Positions 16,373-25,578 of a stretch of DNA of 64,000 nucleotides are shown in pieces. Both the position numbers and the translations under genes were made by a program. How positions within the stretch are numbered: the first letter of the stretch is position 1; each line of letters begins with the position of its first letter. The DNA comes from an uncultured Acidobacteriia bacterium (lineage in GTDB: Bacteria; Acidobacteriota; Terriglobia; Bryobacterales; Bryobacteraceae): NCBI GenBank assembly GCA_903900705.1, contig CAIUOG010000097.1, positions 32,162 through 96,161 of the forward strand, written 5' to 3'. The notes under the pieces were generated by a model, which did not search any database, was not told the origin of the DNA, and saw only the letters and a list, made by a program, of their open reading frames with translations.

Positions 16373-18862
16373 CTACCCTAAAACCGGCAGTTCCAGATAG
16401 TCGCTTTTCACAAACAAACTTCCCTGCGTCGTCCCGCCCGGAGCAATTGCCTTCAGCTCCCGGCCCAACTGCGCCACGCTGATCTCCCCATTCAGCGCCC
16501 GCCCGAAAGCCTCCGTCACTTCCGAAACCTGTTCCGCCGTCTCATGCACGAATTCCAGCCGGAAGTGCCGGATCCCCGCATCCAGCCAGGCCTGTAAGTG
16601 CGTACTCGCCTCCTGCGCCTCCGCCCCGAACACCGTATTCCGGCAGCCCACATCCGCCATCACCGGGTGCGAACGCCCGGCATGATCCCGCAACTCTACC
16701 TGATGCTTCTCGCACGGCCGTCCGCAATCCTTGTAGCTCGTGCCCGTCGAAAGGAACCGGCAGAACACGCAATGCTCCGTATGGAAAACCGGCAGATGCT
16801 GATAAGCCACCACTTCCAGCCGGTCGCCCCCCACCAGCTTCGCCAGATCGGCAACCTGCGCCGCGTTCAGATCATGCGTGGGCGTGATCCGGCTCACCCC
16901 GCGCTCCAGATACTCCTGCGCGGTCGCCGAATTCGCCGCATTCAGACTGAAATCCCCCACGCGGTCCCCCCGCAGCGCATCCAGCATCCCCGCCGCCCGC
17001 ACCACCACCGTGCAACCCAGGCTGTCGAGGAAGTTCACAATCCGCGCCTCCCCCGGCTTCAGCACCCGGGGACTCGCCACACGCGCCGTAATCCCCGCCG
17101 CCTTCACGCGTTCGAGCGACGGCCGCAAACCATACAGATCCAGATAATCGAGCGTGATGCTCGCCGGCCGCAGTTCCAAAGCCGCGTCCAGTTGCTCCGC
17201 CGTCCGGACCATCAGGTGCAACTGCGACGCGCCACCCGAAGCCGCAACCACCGCCGGCGTCCGCACCGGCGTCACCGTCCGCACCTCGCGCACCGGCAGC
17301 GCCGATTGCAACGCCACCAGCTTTTCCACCGCCTCCCGCCGCATCGCGTTCAGCAGCGAAGCCGGGGCAAACGGCATCCCGCCCGTTTCCAGCTTCAATT
17401 CCGCCAGCTCGTAAGCCGTATTCCCCAGCCGCCCCAGTTGCTCCCGCAGCATCTCTTCCGATAAAGCCCGATCCCTCGCCGCCCCCAGCGGGTTCGGCGA
17501 ACTCACCGTCACCGCAACCTCCGGTTTCGCCGTGAGCCACCACTCCGCCACCATCGGCGCGCCTTCCTTCGCCGTCACCTGCACGGAAACCGGCTGCCGC
17601 CGCACCGGAGCCGCCGCCTCGATAAACGGCTTCGCCACCGCCGCCAGCGTGGCGTCCTGCGTGCGCCACACCAAATCGCCCACGCGGATCCGCTGAAACC
17701 GGACCGCGCCATTGCCGAACCGCAATTCCAAACCAGTCCGGCCCGCCGACATCTCATAGACCCGGCCGCCCTCTTCCGGTTCTCCAGGGCTGCGCCAGTC
17801 CGCCGCGTCGAAAACCACCCCATCCCCCGGCTTCAGCGGCAGCACCGCATGCGCCTCCCCGGGAGCAATCGTCACCGACTCCGGCCCCACCGCCACCACC
17901 CGCCCCATCAACACGCCCCTGTGCCGCGGCGCGCGCCCGCTCACCACCGCCTGATGGTTCGTTCCCGTCGCGAAATGCGCCCCCAGCCCGCGCGAATACA
18001 CCTGCTCCAGCCGCAGTTCGTCTTCCTTCGCGATCGTAACCGCGCGCCCGGCCCAGGCCTCATCCACAGCTTTGCGGTACGCGTTCGTCGTCAGCGCGAC
18101 GTAATCGGAATCCTTATAACGACCCTCGATCTTGAGCGCCCCCACACCGGCCTCAATAATCTGCGGCACCTGCCGCAGCGTATACAAATCGCCGGGCGAC
18201 AGCAGATACCGCGCGTCCGCCAGCGGCTTTTGCCGGCCATCCACCATCAGGTCATATTCCAGCCGGCACGCCTGCGCGCACTGCCCCCGATTCGCGCTGC
18301 GCCCGCCCCACGCTTCCGACGAGAAGCACTGCCCCGAATACGCCACGCACAGCGCTCCATGGACGAAAATCTCCAGCTCGCAGCCCGTCTCGTCGTAAAT
18401 CCGGCGCACCTCTTCGAGCGACAACTCCCGCGCCAGCGTTACCCGCGCCGCGCCCAGACTCTGCGCAAACCGCACGCCCCCGGCGTCGGTAATGCTCATC
18501 TGCGTGCTCGCGTGCAGTTCCATCTCCGGCGCAATCTGCCGCGCCAGCCGCAGAATGCCCACGTCCTGCACAATCAGCGCGTCCACCCCCGCCCGCACCA
18601 CCGCCTCCAGCGTCCTCGCCGCCTCCGCGAATTCGTGCTCAAACACCAGCGTGTTGAACGTCAGGTACCCGCGAACGCCCCGCGCATGCAGCGTGCGCAT
18701 CACTTCCGGCAGTTCTTCGATATCGAAACCCACCTTCGCGCGCGCCGTGAAGTGGTGCAGCCCGAAGTAAACCGAGTCCGCGCCGGCCTCAATTGCCGTT
18801 CGCAGCTGCGGCCAGTAACCGGCCGGGCTCATGACTTCAGGTTTACGGGGATTGCGGCTCAA
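16373..18862 (-). CDS. U32-family peptidase / RlhA-like protein
   Basis: 829 residues. The N-terminal U32 domain (about 1-300) begins KPEVMSPAGYWPQ. It carries the family signature as EIFVHGALCVAYSGQC with further cysteines in GQCAQAC, likely iron-sulphur ligands. A middle region resembles the DUF3656-type insert of RlhA, and the C-terminal part has another cysteine group around HTEHCVFC and CGRPCEKH. RlhA of E. coli is required for 5-hydroxycytidine formation in 23S rRNA, and other U32 proteins act in ubiquinone or tRNA hydroxylation, so an RNA hydroxylation role is more likely than proteolysis. The protein is longer than E. coli RlhA. The nitrilase gene ends four bases upstream of its start, so the two form an operon. 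Confidence 0.85.
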   Translation of the reverse strand: MSRNPRKPEVMSPAGYWPQLRTAIEAGADSVYFGLHHFTARAKVGFDIEELPEVMRTLHARGVRGYLTFNTLVFEHEFAEAARTLEAVVRAGVDALIVQDVGILRLARQIAPEMELHASTQMSITDAGGVRFAQSLGAARVTLARELSLEEVRRIYDETGCELEIFVHGALCVAYSGQCFSSEAWGGRSANRGQCAQACRLEYDLMVDGRQKPLADARYLLSPGDLYTLRQVPQIIEAGVGALKIEGRYKDSDYVALTTNAYRKAVDEAWAGRAVTIAKEDELRLEQVYSRGLGAHFATGTNHQAVVSGRAPRHRGVLMGRVVAVGPESVTIAPGEAHAVLPLKPGDGVVFDAADWRSPGEPEEGGRVYEMSAGRTGLELRFGNGAVRFQRIRVGDLVWRTQDATLAAVAKPFIEAAAPVRRQPVSVQVTAKEGAPMVAEWWLTAKPEVAVTVSSPNPLGAARDRALSEEMLREQLGRLGNTAYELAELKLETGGMPFAPASLLNAMRREAVEKLVALQSALPVREVRTVTPVRTPAVVAASGGASQLHLMVRTAEQLDAALELRPASITLDYLDLYGLRPSLERVKAAGITARVASPRVLKPGEARIVNFLDSLGCTVVVRAAGMLDALRGDRVGDFSLNAANSATAQEYLERGVSRITPTHDLNAAQVADLAKLVGGDRLEVVAYQHLPVFHTEHCVFCRFLSTGTSYKDCGRPCEKHQVELRDHAGRSHPVMADVGCRNTVFGAEAQEASTHLQAWLDAGIRHFRLEFVHETAEQVSEVTEAFGRALNGEISVAQLGRELKAIAPGGTTQGSLFVKSDYLELPVLG

Positions 18863-18866
18863 GCCT

Positions 18867-19733
18867 TCAGGTTAGCGCGAACGAAAAAACATCAGGACGC
18901 CGGTAGTGCCCCGCCACGTCGAGATCGAACTTCCCGCGCGTGATTTCATCCAGGTCCACCTCCGCGAACAGCACGCCCTCGCCTTCGAGCGGCCCCGCCA
19001 GCACCTCGCCCATCGGCGACACGATCACGCTCCGGCCTTCGATCGTCCCACCCTGTTCCCGCAGATCCTCCGGCCAGTCCGCCTTCGTCAGATGCTGGCA
19101 GGCGCTCAGCACGAAGCACCGGCCTTCATACGCGATATGCCGCATGCTCGCCTGCCAGATCTCCCGCGAATCCACCGTGGGCGCGCACCACAACTGCACG
19201 CCCCGCTCGTAAAGATGTTGCCGGTAGAGCGGCATATAGTTCTCCCAGCAGATCGCCACCCCCACGCGGCCCAGCGCCGTCTCAGCCACTTGCGCCGTCG
19301 AACCGTCGCCCTGCCCCCAAATCACCCGTTCGAGCGCCGTCGGCATCAGCTTCCGGTGCTTCGCCACCAAACCCGCTTCCGGAGAAAACACCAGCCCCGT
19401 GCAATAGAGCGTCCCGCCCTCTCGCTCCACCACGCCCGTCACAATGTGCAACTCCAGTTCCTTCGCCCACCCCGCGAGCAGTTCCGTCTCCGGCCCGGGG
19501 CACACAATGGCGGACTTCGCATAGCGGACAAACAAATCCCGCCCCGCTTCCGAACGGCTGCCCAGCGTGATGCCGAACGTGAGCCCCTTCGGATACCCGC
19601 CCAGCAGCGCCTCCGGGAACACCGCCAGCCGCGCGCCGCCCGCCGCGGCCTCCCGGCAAAAACGCTCCATGCGCCGGAGCGTGGCGGCATTGTCGAACAG
19701 TACGGCTCCGGTTTGAACCACGGCGACTTTCAT
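18867..19733 (-). CDS. Nitrilase-family carbon-nitrogen hydrolase
   Basis: 288 residues from ATG 19733; a GTG codon directly before it is an alternative start. The catalytic triad is complete: Glu41 in FPEALLGGYPKG, Lys128 in KHRKLMPT and Cys162 in AICWENYMPLYR. The CWENYMPL form of the cysteine motif is that of true nitrilases (branch 1) rather than amidases such as AguB, so conversion of a nitrile to a carboxylate and ammonia is the best guess; the substrate is unknown. It is slightly shorter than typical nitrilases (about 310-340). It precedes the U32 gene by four bases and is divergent from the tldD-like gene. Confidence 0.88.
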   Translation of the reverse strand: MKVAVVQTGAVLFDNAATLRRMERFCREAAAGGARLAVFPEALLGGYPKGLTFGITLGSRSEAGRDLFVRYAKSAIVCPGPETELLAGWAKELELHIVTGVVEREGGTLYCTGLVFSPEAGLVAKHRKLMPTALERVIWGQGDGSTAQVAETALGRVGVAICWENYMPLYRQHLYERGVQLWCAPTVDSREIWQASMRHIAYEGRCFVLSACQHLTKADWPEDLREQGGTIEGRSVIVSPMGEVLAGPLEGEGVLFAEVDLDEITRGKFDLDVAGHYRRPDVFSFALT

Positions 19734-19831
19734 CACCCGTCAGGTTAACCCGGAAACCCCGTTCCCGCCCCGCGCATCCATATGGTGCGTAAGCTGTGCG
19801 CACCCGGCCGCACCCTCGCGTCCCTACAACA

Positions 19832-19860
19832 TTGCAAAGGCCCGCCCACCAGCGTGATAT
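19832..19860 (+). promoter_or_regulatory. Candidate sigma-70 promoter of the tldD-tldE-lptFG operon
   Basis: TTGCAA (19832-19837) and TGATAT (19855-19860) are 17 bases apart. The -10 ends 11 bases before the proposed GTG start at 19872, so transcription would begin about four bases before the start codon, giving a nearly leaderless mRNA. No Shine-Dalgarno is visible at that start, which fits. Confidence 0.5.
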
Positions 19861-19871
19861 CGTCAAATCTT

Positions 19872-21551
19872 GTGAAAATACTGCGAATCCCGGCACTACT
19901 CGCCTGCTCGGCGGCCGCCTTCGGAGCGGGAGAAACCACCCTCCTCGACACCATGAATCAGGAGCTCGTCCGCAACTTCCAGGCCCTGAAATCCAAGGCG
20001 GACACCACTCCGTATTTCCTCGCCTATGAGATCTCCGATATCGAATCTCACGAAGTGGGCGCGACTCTCGGCGTACTCAATTCGCAGGGCAACTCCCACA
20101 GCCGCTACCTCGACGTCACCGTTCGCGTGGGCGATCAGAAGCTCGACAACTACCGCCGCGTGCGTGGTGATCGTATCCAGTTCACCTCCGGCACCCCGGT
20201 CTCCATCGAAGACGTCCCCGCCGCCATCAAGCCCCGGCTCTGGCTCGAAACCGACCGCGTCTACCGCGCCGCCGCGGACCGCCTCATTCGCATCAAAACC
20301 AACCAGCAGGTCAAGGCCGCCGACCGCGACCAGTCCGCCGATTTCTCCAGCGAAGAATCCTACGCCCACACCGAACCGGTCTACAAAACCACCTTCGATG
20401 AAGCGAAATGGTCCGGCATGGCCCGCGAATGGTCCCGCGATTTCCGCGCCTTCCCGGACCTGCTTTCCTCCTCCGTCTCCGTCTCCACCTCCGCCGACAA
20501 CCGCTACTTCGTCAACACCGAAGGCACCAAAGTCGCCCACGGCAGAGGCTTCGCCCGCATCGTGATCTCCGCCTCCGCCAAGGCCAAAGACGGCATGGAC
20601 GTTTCCGACTTTGAAACGTTCGAAGCCTTCGAGCCCTCCGGCCTGCCCAGCGCCGAGGCCATCCACGCCGCCGTCAAAAAGGTCGGCCAGAACGTCGAAA
20701 ATCTGCTCGTCGCGAAGTCCGCCGAGCCCTTTGTCGGCCCCGCCATCTTCTCCGGCCGCGCCTCCGGCGTCTTCTTCCATGAAATCTTCGGCCATCGCAT
20801 CGAGGGCCACCGCCAGAAGGATGAGGCCGAAGGCCAGACCTTCACCGCCAAAGTGGGCGAAAAGATCCTGCCGGACTTCCTCTCCGTCACCTTCGACCCC
20901 ACACAGAAACAGGCCGCCGGCACAGACCTCAACGGCTGGTATGAGTACGATGACGAAGGCGTGCTCGGCAAGCCCGTCAAAGCCGTCGAAAACGGCGTCC
21001 TGAAGAGCTTCCTGATGTCGCGCTCGCCGATCGAAGGCTTTGACCATTCGAACGGTCACGGCCGCCGCCAACCCGGCCTCGAAGTCGTCTCCCGCCAGTC
21101 GAACCTGATCGTCAGCAGCACCAAAGCCGTGCCGTTTGACCAGCTGCGGAAAATGCTCCTCGACGAAATCAAGCGCCAGAACAAGCCCTACGGTCTCTAC
21201 TTCGACAACATCACCGGCGGCTTCACCACCACCCAGCGCGGCGGCTCCCAGAGCTTCAAAGTCATCCCGCTCATCGTCTACAAAATCTACGCCGATGGCC
21301 GCCCCGATGAACTCATTCGCGGCGCGGACCTCGTCGGCACCCCGCTCGCCAGCTTCGCCAAGATCCTGGCCACCTCGGACAAACAGGAAGTCTTCAACGG
21401 CTACTGCGGCGCGGAATCCGGCAGCGTGCCGGTCTCCGCCGTCTCCCCCGCCATCCTCATCTCCGAAATGGAAATCGAGAAGAAGGATTCCGGGCAGGAC
21501 CTGCTGCCCCTGCTTCCCTCCCCCCTGGCCGCCAAAGGAGATTCCAATTGA
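19872..21551 (+). CDS. Exported TldD-like metalloprotease
   Basis: 559 residues from GTG 19872, beginning with a signal peptide (VKILRIPALLACSAAAFGAG); the longer frame from 19782 lacks this logic. The TldD/PmbA fold follows, with the catalytic zinc motif HEIFGH at 303-308, the Glu and His embedded as in active TldD proteins, and the C-terminal barrel half (about 400-540). Classical TldD works with TldE in the cytosol to trim peptides such as microcin B17 precursors and CcdA. An N-terminal export signal on this branch implies a periplasmic or surface protease. The stop overlaps the start of the partner gene (TTGA at 21548-21551). Confidence 0.87.
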   Translation: MKILRIPALLACSAAAFGAGETTLLDTMNQELVRNFQALKSKADTTPYFLAYEISDIESHEVGATLGVLNSQGNSHSRYLDVTVRVGDQKLDNYRRVRGDRIQFTSGTPVSIEDVPAAIKPRLWLETDRVYRAAADRLIRIKTNQQVKAADRDQSADFSSEESYAHTEPVYKTTFDEAKWSGMAREWSRDFRAFPDLLSSSVSVSTSADNRYFVNTEGTKVAHGRGFARIVISASAKAKDGMDVSDFETFEAFEPSGLPSAEAIHAAVKKVGQNVENLLVAKSAEPFVGPAIFSGRASGVFFHEIFGHRIEGHRQKDEAEGQTFTAKVGEKILPDFLSVTFDPTQKQAAGTDLNGWYEYDDEGVLGKPVKAVENGVLKSFLMSRSPIEGFDHSNGHGRRQPGLEVVSRQSNLIVSSTKAVPFDQLRKMLLDEIKRQNKPYGLYFDNITGGFTTTQRGGSQSFKVIPLIVYKIYADGRPDELIRGADLVGTPLASFAKILATSDKQEVFNGYCGAESGSVPVSAVSPAILISEMEIEKKDSGQDLLPLLPSPLAAKGDSN

Positions 21552-23257
21552 ACCGCTTCTGCACTGCTTTTTTCTCGCTCGCGGTCCTGCTCTCCGCCGC
21601 CGACAATGACAAGGTCTTTGAGGCCATGAAAGCCGAGCTGAAACGCTCCTCCACCCTCAAACTCAACCAGCTCGAAACGCCCTACTTCGTCAGCTATTCC
21701 GTCGACGACGGCATCACCTACACCGCCACCGCCACCAACGGCGGCATCATTTCCGCCAACACCGGCAAATTCCGCATTCCCGAAGTCCACATCCGCGTGG
21801 GCGATTACAAGTTCGACAACACCAACTACGCCGGCGGCGGCTTCGGCGGCGCGCGTTATGACCTGCGCAGCTTCCCGCTCGACGACGATCCGCTCGTCAT
21901 CCGCCAGTACCTCTGGCTCGCCACCGATTCCGCCTATAAAGGCTCCCTCCAGCAGATCGCCCGCAAACGCGCCGCCCTCCGCAGCGTCACCGTCAACGAG
22001 CAACTGCCCGACTTCGCTCCCGCCCCGAAATTCACCCTCCTCCAGGACTTCAAACCCCTGACCTTTAACGCCGAAGCCTGGAAAGACCGCGTCCGCAAGT
22101 TATCAGCTGTTTTCAACGACTTCCCCGCCCTGCGCGCCTCGCTCGTCGAGTATTCCGCCATCGACGGCTACCACCGCTACGTCAGCACCGAGGGCACCGA
22201 AATCCGCAAGGGCGAAACCATCGGTTCCGTCCAGATCCGCGCCTCCGCGCAGGCGCCCGATGGCATGATCGTCCGCGATTCCGCCCTCTTCTACACCGGC
22301 GACGCCTCCAAAATGTTCCCCGAAGCCGAACTCATGAAGGCTGCCCGCACCGTCGGTGAACAGGCGCTCAAAATCGCCGCCGCACCCATGGGCGAGAACT
22401 ATTCCGGGCCCATTCTCTTCGAAGGCGTGGCCGGCGCGCAGCTGATGGCGGAGATCCTGGGCCGCAACCTGCACATCGCCCGCAAGCCCGTCGCCCCCGC
22501 CGGTATGCCCAGCCAGGCCGCCTCCACCGAACTCGAAGGCCGCCGCGGCGTCCGCATCATGCCGGAATTCTTCGACGTAATCGACGACCCCACCAGGCCC
22601 CTCTTCGGCCAGGAAGTGGTGGACGACGAAGGCGTGCCCGACAAGACCGTCTCTCTGGTGGAAAAAGGCGTCCTCAAAGACTTTCTCCGCACCCGTGAAC
22701 CGGTTCGCGGCTACACCGAATCCAATGGTCATGCGCGCCTCGCGGGAAGCCAGCCGGCGCCCACCAATCTCATCGTGACCGCAAAGGAAACCAGTTCGCT
22801 GGCCGATATCCGGAAGAAAATGATCGACCTCTGCCAGCAGCGCGGCCTCACCTACGCCATCGTGGTGAAGAAAATGGACTTCCCCTCCACCGCCGCCCTG
22901 GACGAAGCCCGCAAAATGATCGCGGGCGCGGGCGCGGGCCGCAGCGCCGTCAGCCAGCCACTGTACGTCTACAAACTCTTCCTCGATGGCCATGAGGAAC
23001 TCATCCGCGGCGTCCGCCTGCGTGGCCTCAACGCCCGCTCGCTCAAGGACATTCTCGTCGCCGGCAATGACAGCGCGACCTTGAACTACATCGAAAACAA
23101 CGCGCCCTTCGCGCTGCTGGGCTTTGGCGCGAGTTCCGCCGCCGTCTCCGTGGTCGCTCCGTCCGTGCTGATTGACGATCTGGAGCTGACAAAGATCGAC
23201 GACGAACTGCCGAAGTTGCCCATCGTGCAGTCCCCGGCGCTCTCCGCTTCGAAATGA
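21548..23257 (+). CDS. Exported TldE/PmbA-like partner lacking the zinc motif
   Basis: 569 residues from TTG 21548, with AGGAG nine bases upstream and a four-base overlap with the previous stop. It has a signal peptide (MNRFCTAFFSLAVLLSAADN). The whole length aligns by eye with the upstream TldD-like protein: ETPYFVSYSVDD against TTPYFLAYEISD, and YRYVSTEGT- and YTESNGHAR-like blocks in the same order. At the catalytic position, however, HEIFGH is replaced by AEILGR. It is therefore probably the non-catalytic subunit of a heterodimer, as TldE is for TldD. Its stop overlaps the lptFG start (ATGA at 23254-23257), so all three proteins are probably made together. Confidence 0.85.
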   Translation: MNRFCTAFFSLAVLLSAADNDKVFEAMKAELKRSSTLKLNQLETPYFVSYSVDDGITYTATATNGGIISANTGKFRIPEVHIRVGDYKFDNTNYAGGGFGGARYDLRSFPLDDDPLVIRQYLWLATDSAYKGSLQQIARKRAALRSVTVNEQLPDFAPAPKFTLLQDFKPLTFNAEAWKDRVRKLSAVFNDFPALRASLVEYSAIDGYHRYVSTEGTEIRKGETIGSVQIRASAQAPDGMIVRDSALFYTGDASKMFPEAELMKAARTVGEQALKIAAAPMGENYSGPILFEGVAGAQLMAEILGRNLHIARKPVAPAGMPSQAASTELEGRRGVRIMPEFFDVIDDPTRPLFGQEVVDDEGVPDKTVSLVEKGVLKDFLRTREPVRGYTESNGHARLAGSQPAPTNLIVTAKETSSLADIRKKMIDLCQQRGLTYAIVVKKMDFPSTAALDEARKMIAGAGAGRSAVSQPLYVYKLFLDGHEELIRGVRLRGLNARSLKDILVAGNDSATLNYIENNAPFALLGFGASSAAVSVVAPSVLIDDLELTKIDDELPKLPIVQSPALSASK

Positions 23258-25578
23258 AGATTCTCCACCGGTATGTGTTTCGCGAGATCCTCGTCAGTTC
23301 GTTCCTCGCGACGGCGCTTGCCACCTTCGTCATCTTCCTGCGCTTCGTCTCGCCCCTGATCGAACTCCTCGTCCGGTCAGGGGACGTGCCCATCTTCCTC
23401 GAACTCTGCGTGCTCGCCCTGCCGCCCGTGCTGCTGCTCAGCATCCCGTTCGGCGTTCTGGTCGGAATCCTCGTCGGCCTGGGCCGCATGTCCGGCGACA
23501 ACGAACTGATCGCCATGCGCTCCGGCGGCGTCTCGTCCCGCGTCGTGGTTCCCCCGGTGGTCTTCTTCGCCACCCTCGCCATGCTCGTTTCCGGCCTGTG
23601 CGGCGTCTGGCTCAACCCGCTCGCCCTGCGCGCCCAGTACAAACTCCGCAACAAGGTGGCCGCCGCGCAGGTCACCGCCGACGTGGTGCCGCAGGTCTTC
23701 CAGGAACAGTTCACCAACGACAATACGGTGCTCTACGTGAACGACGTGCTCTCCGGCGTGGGCCCCACCGTCTGGCGCGGCGTCTTTATCGCCGACCTCA
23801 CCCCGCCCGCCGAGCGCAAAAACGGGCTCAAAAATCAGCCCATCGGGCCCAAAGTCACCCTCGCCCGCGAGGCCATCGCCGTCCCGGACCCCGTCAATCA
23901 CCGCATCCAGCTCACCATGCTGGATCAAAGCGTCCACGAAGCCCCGTATCACACCCGCGCCCCGCGCGCCGCCACCGCTCTCACCCAGAATGAGCAGCAG
24001 CAGCAAAAGGCCAAGCCCTATAAGGAAATGTTCACCCGGGAACTGGTGAAATACCTGAAATCGGTGCCGAAGGGATCGCAGGAAAACATCGACGCGCGCG
24101 TGGAACTGCACGGCCGCTTCGCGCTGCCGGTCGCCTGCCTCATGCTCGCGCTGGTGGGCATCCCGCTGGGTTCGTCTTCCCGCCGCGGCGGCCGTTCCGC
24201 CGGCTACGTCTGGGCGATTCTGATCGCCTTCTTCTGCTACTACCTCGCCTACGCCAGCCTCACCAACACCGCGTCCCGCTCCCACTCCATCTCCCCCGAA
24301 CTCGCCTGCTGGCTGCCGGATCTCGTCTTCGGCCTCGCCGGCCTCGCCCTCGTCACCCGCATGGAAATGCCGGGCGACCGCGACCTCATTGGCGAAGTCC
24401 GCCTGGCCTTCACCGCCTTCTTCACCCGCCTCGCCGGCCAGGTCACCCGCAAAAGCAACGCCGCCGCGCAGCGCGGCATGGGTATCGTCATGTTCCAGCT
24501 GATGGACAGCTACGTCCTCTGGAACTTCCTCTTCTACTTCTTCCTCTGGCTGGCCGCCTTCGTCGCCATGACGGAGATCTACAACTTCTTCAACCTGCTG
24601 GGTGACATCGTCAAGAACCACGTGCCGCTGTCGAGGGTCATCACCTACCACCTGTTCCTCACCCCGCTGCTGATCTACGACACCATGCCCATCGCGGTTC
24701 TGCTCGCCGTGCTCGTCACCTTCGGCGTCATGACCAAGAACAACGAAGTCACCGCCTTCAAGGCCTGCGGCGTCAGCGTCCGCCGCCTGGGCATGCCCGT
24801 GCTTCTGATGAGCGCCGTGCTGAGCGGCGCGCTCTTCCTTGCCGATTACTCCTGGATCCCCCAGGCCAATCAGGTACAGGACGCCATCTATAACGAGATC
24901 AAGGGCCGCCCCGTCCAGACCTACCTGCATCCCAACCAGAAGTGGGTCATCCACAACTCCCGCATCTTCTACTACCGCGGCTACGACCCCTCGGAGAAGA
25001 TGATGATCGAGCCCTTCGTCTTCGAGATCGATCCGAAGACCTTCGCGCTCTCCCGCGAAATCATCGCCAACCGCGCCCGCTGGCAGACCAACATCCGGCA
25101 ATGGGTCTGGGAACAGGGCAGCACCCGCGACATCGAAGGCGTCAACGAAAAGAACCTGGTCAACTTCACCGTCACCTCCTTCCCGGAGATCACCGAAGTG
25201 CCCGACGACTTCCTCATCGCCGTCAAGCAGAACCAGCAGATGAACTACGACGAACTCGCCCAGTACGTCCGCTATCTCCAGGAGCGCGGCTTCGACACCG
25301 TCAAACTCCAGGTGCAGTACCACAAGAAGTTCGCCGTGCCGGTCTTCGCCCTCATCATGGCGCTGATTTCCGTGCCCTTCGGCTTCATGGTGGGCAACCG
25401 CGGCGCCATGGCCGGCATTGGCGTCAGCATCGCCATCGCCATGGCTTACATGGGCGTGGACCGCCTCTTCGAACAGATGGGCAACGTGAACTACCTGCCC
25501 GCCTCCGTCGCCGCGTGGACGCCCGACGCTCTATTCGCTCTCGCCGGAACCTACCTGCTGCTGCGCATGCGAAGCTGA
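23254..25578 (+). CDS. lptFG: LPS export permease, LptF-LptG fusion
   Basis: 774 residues containing two YjgP/YjgQ-type permease units in one chain. The first (about 1-375) begins MKILHRYVFREIL and the second (about 400-774) begins at LMDSYVLWNFLFYF. Each has about six membrane segments around a periplasmic beta-jellyroll region. Normally LptF and LptG are separate subunits that, with the LptB ATPase and LptC, extract LPS from the inner membrane. The fusion supplies both halves at fixed stoichiometry. LptB, LptC and LptA are not in the window. The gene is the third of an operon with the exported TldD/E pair. Its last 48 bases overlap the 3' end of the convergent glycosyltransferase gene. Confidence 0.9.
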   Translation: MKILHRYVFREILVSSFLATALATFVIFLRFVSPLIELLVRSGDVPIFLELCVLALPPVLLLSIPFGVLVGILVGLGRMSGDNELIAMRSGGVSSRVVVPPVVFFATLAMLVSGLCGVWLNPLALRAQYKLRNKVAAAQVTADVVPQVFQEQFTNDNTVLYVNDVLSGVGPTVWRGVFIADLTPPAERKNGLKNQPIGPKVTLAREAIAVPDPVNHRIQLTMLDQSVHEAPYHTRAPRAATALTQNEQQQQKAKPYKEMFTRELVKYLKSVPKGSQENIDARVELHGRFALPVACLMLALVGIPLGSSSRRGGRSAGYVWAILIAFFCYYLAYASLTNTASRSHSISPELACWLPDLVFGLAGLALVTRMEMPGDRDLIGEVRLAFTAFFTRLAGQVTRKSNAAAQRGMGIVMFQLMDSYVLWNFLFYFFLWLAAFVAMTEIYNFFNLLGDIVKNHVPLSRVITYHLFLTPLLIYDTMPIAVLLAVLVTFGVMTKNNEVTAFKACGVSVRRLGMPVLLMSAVLSGALFLADYSWIPQANQVQDAIYNEIKGRPVQTYLHPNQKWVIHNSRIFYYRGYDPSEKMMIEPFVFEIDPKTFALSREIIANRARWQTNIRQWVWEQGSTRDIEGVNEKNLVNFTVTSFPEITEVPDDFLIAVKQNQQMNYDELAQYVRYLQERGFDTVKLQVQYHKKFAVPVFALIMALISVPFGFMVGNRGAMAGIGVSIAIAMAYMGVDRLFEQMGNVNYLPASVAAWTPDALFALAGTYLLLRMRS

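Noticed and set aside
16197..16400. A 67-residue plus-strand frame after the disrupted protease
   Set aside because: No ribosome binding site and no recognisable sequence; it runs into the antisense of the U32 gene.
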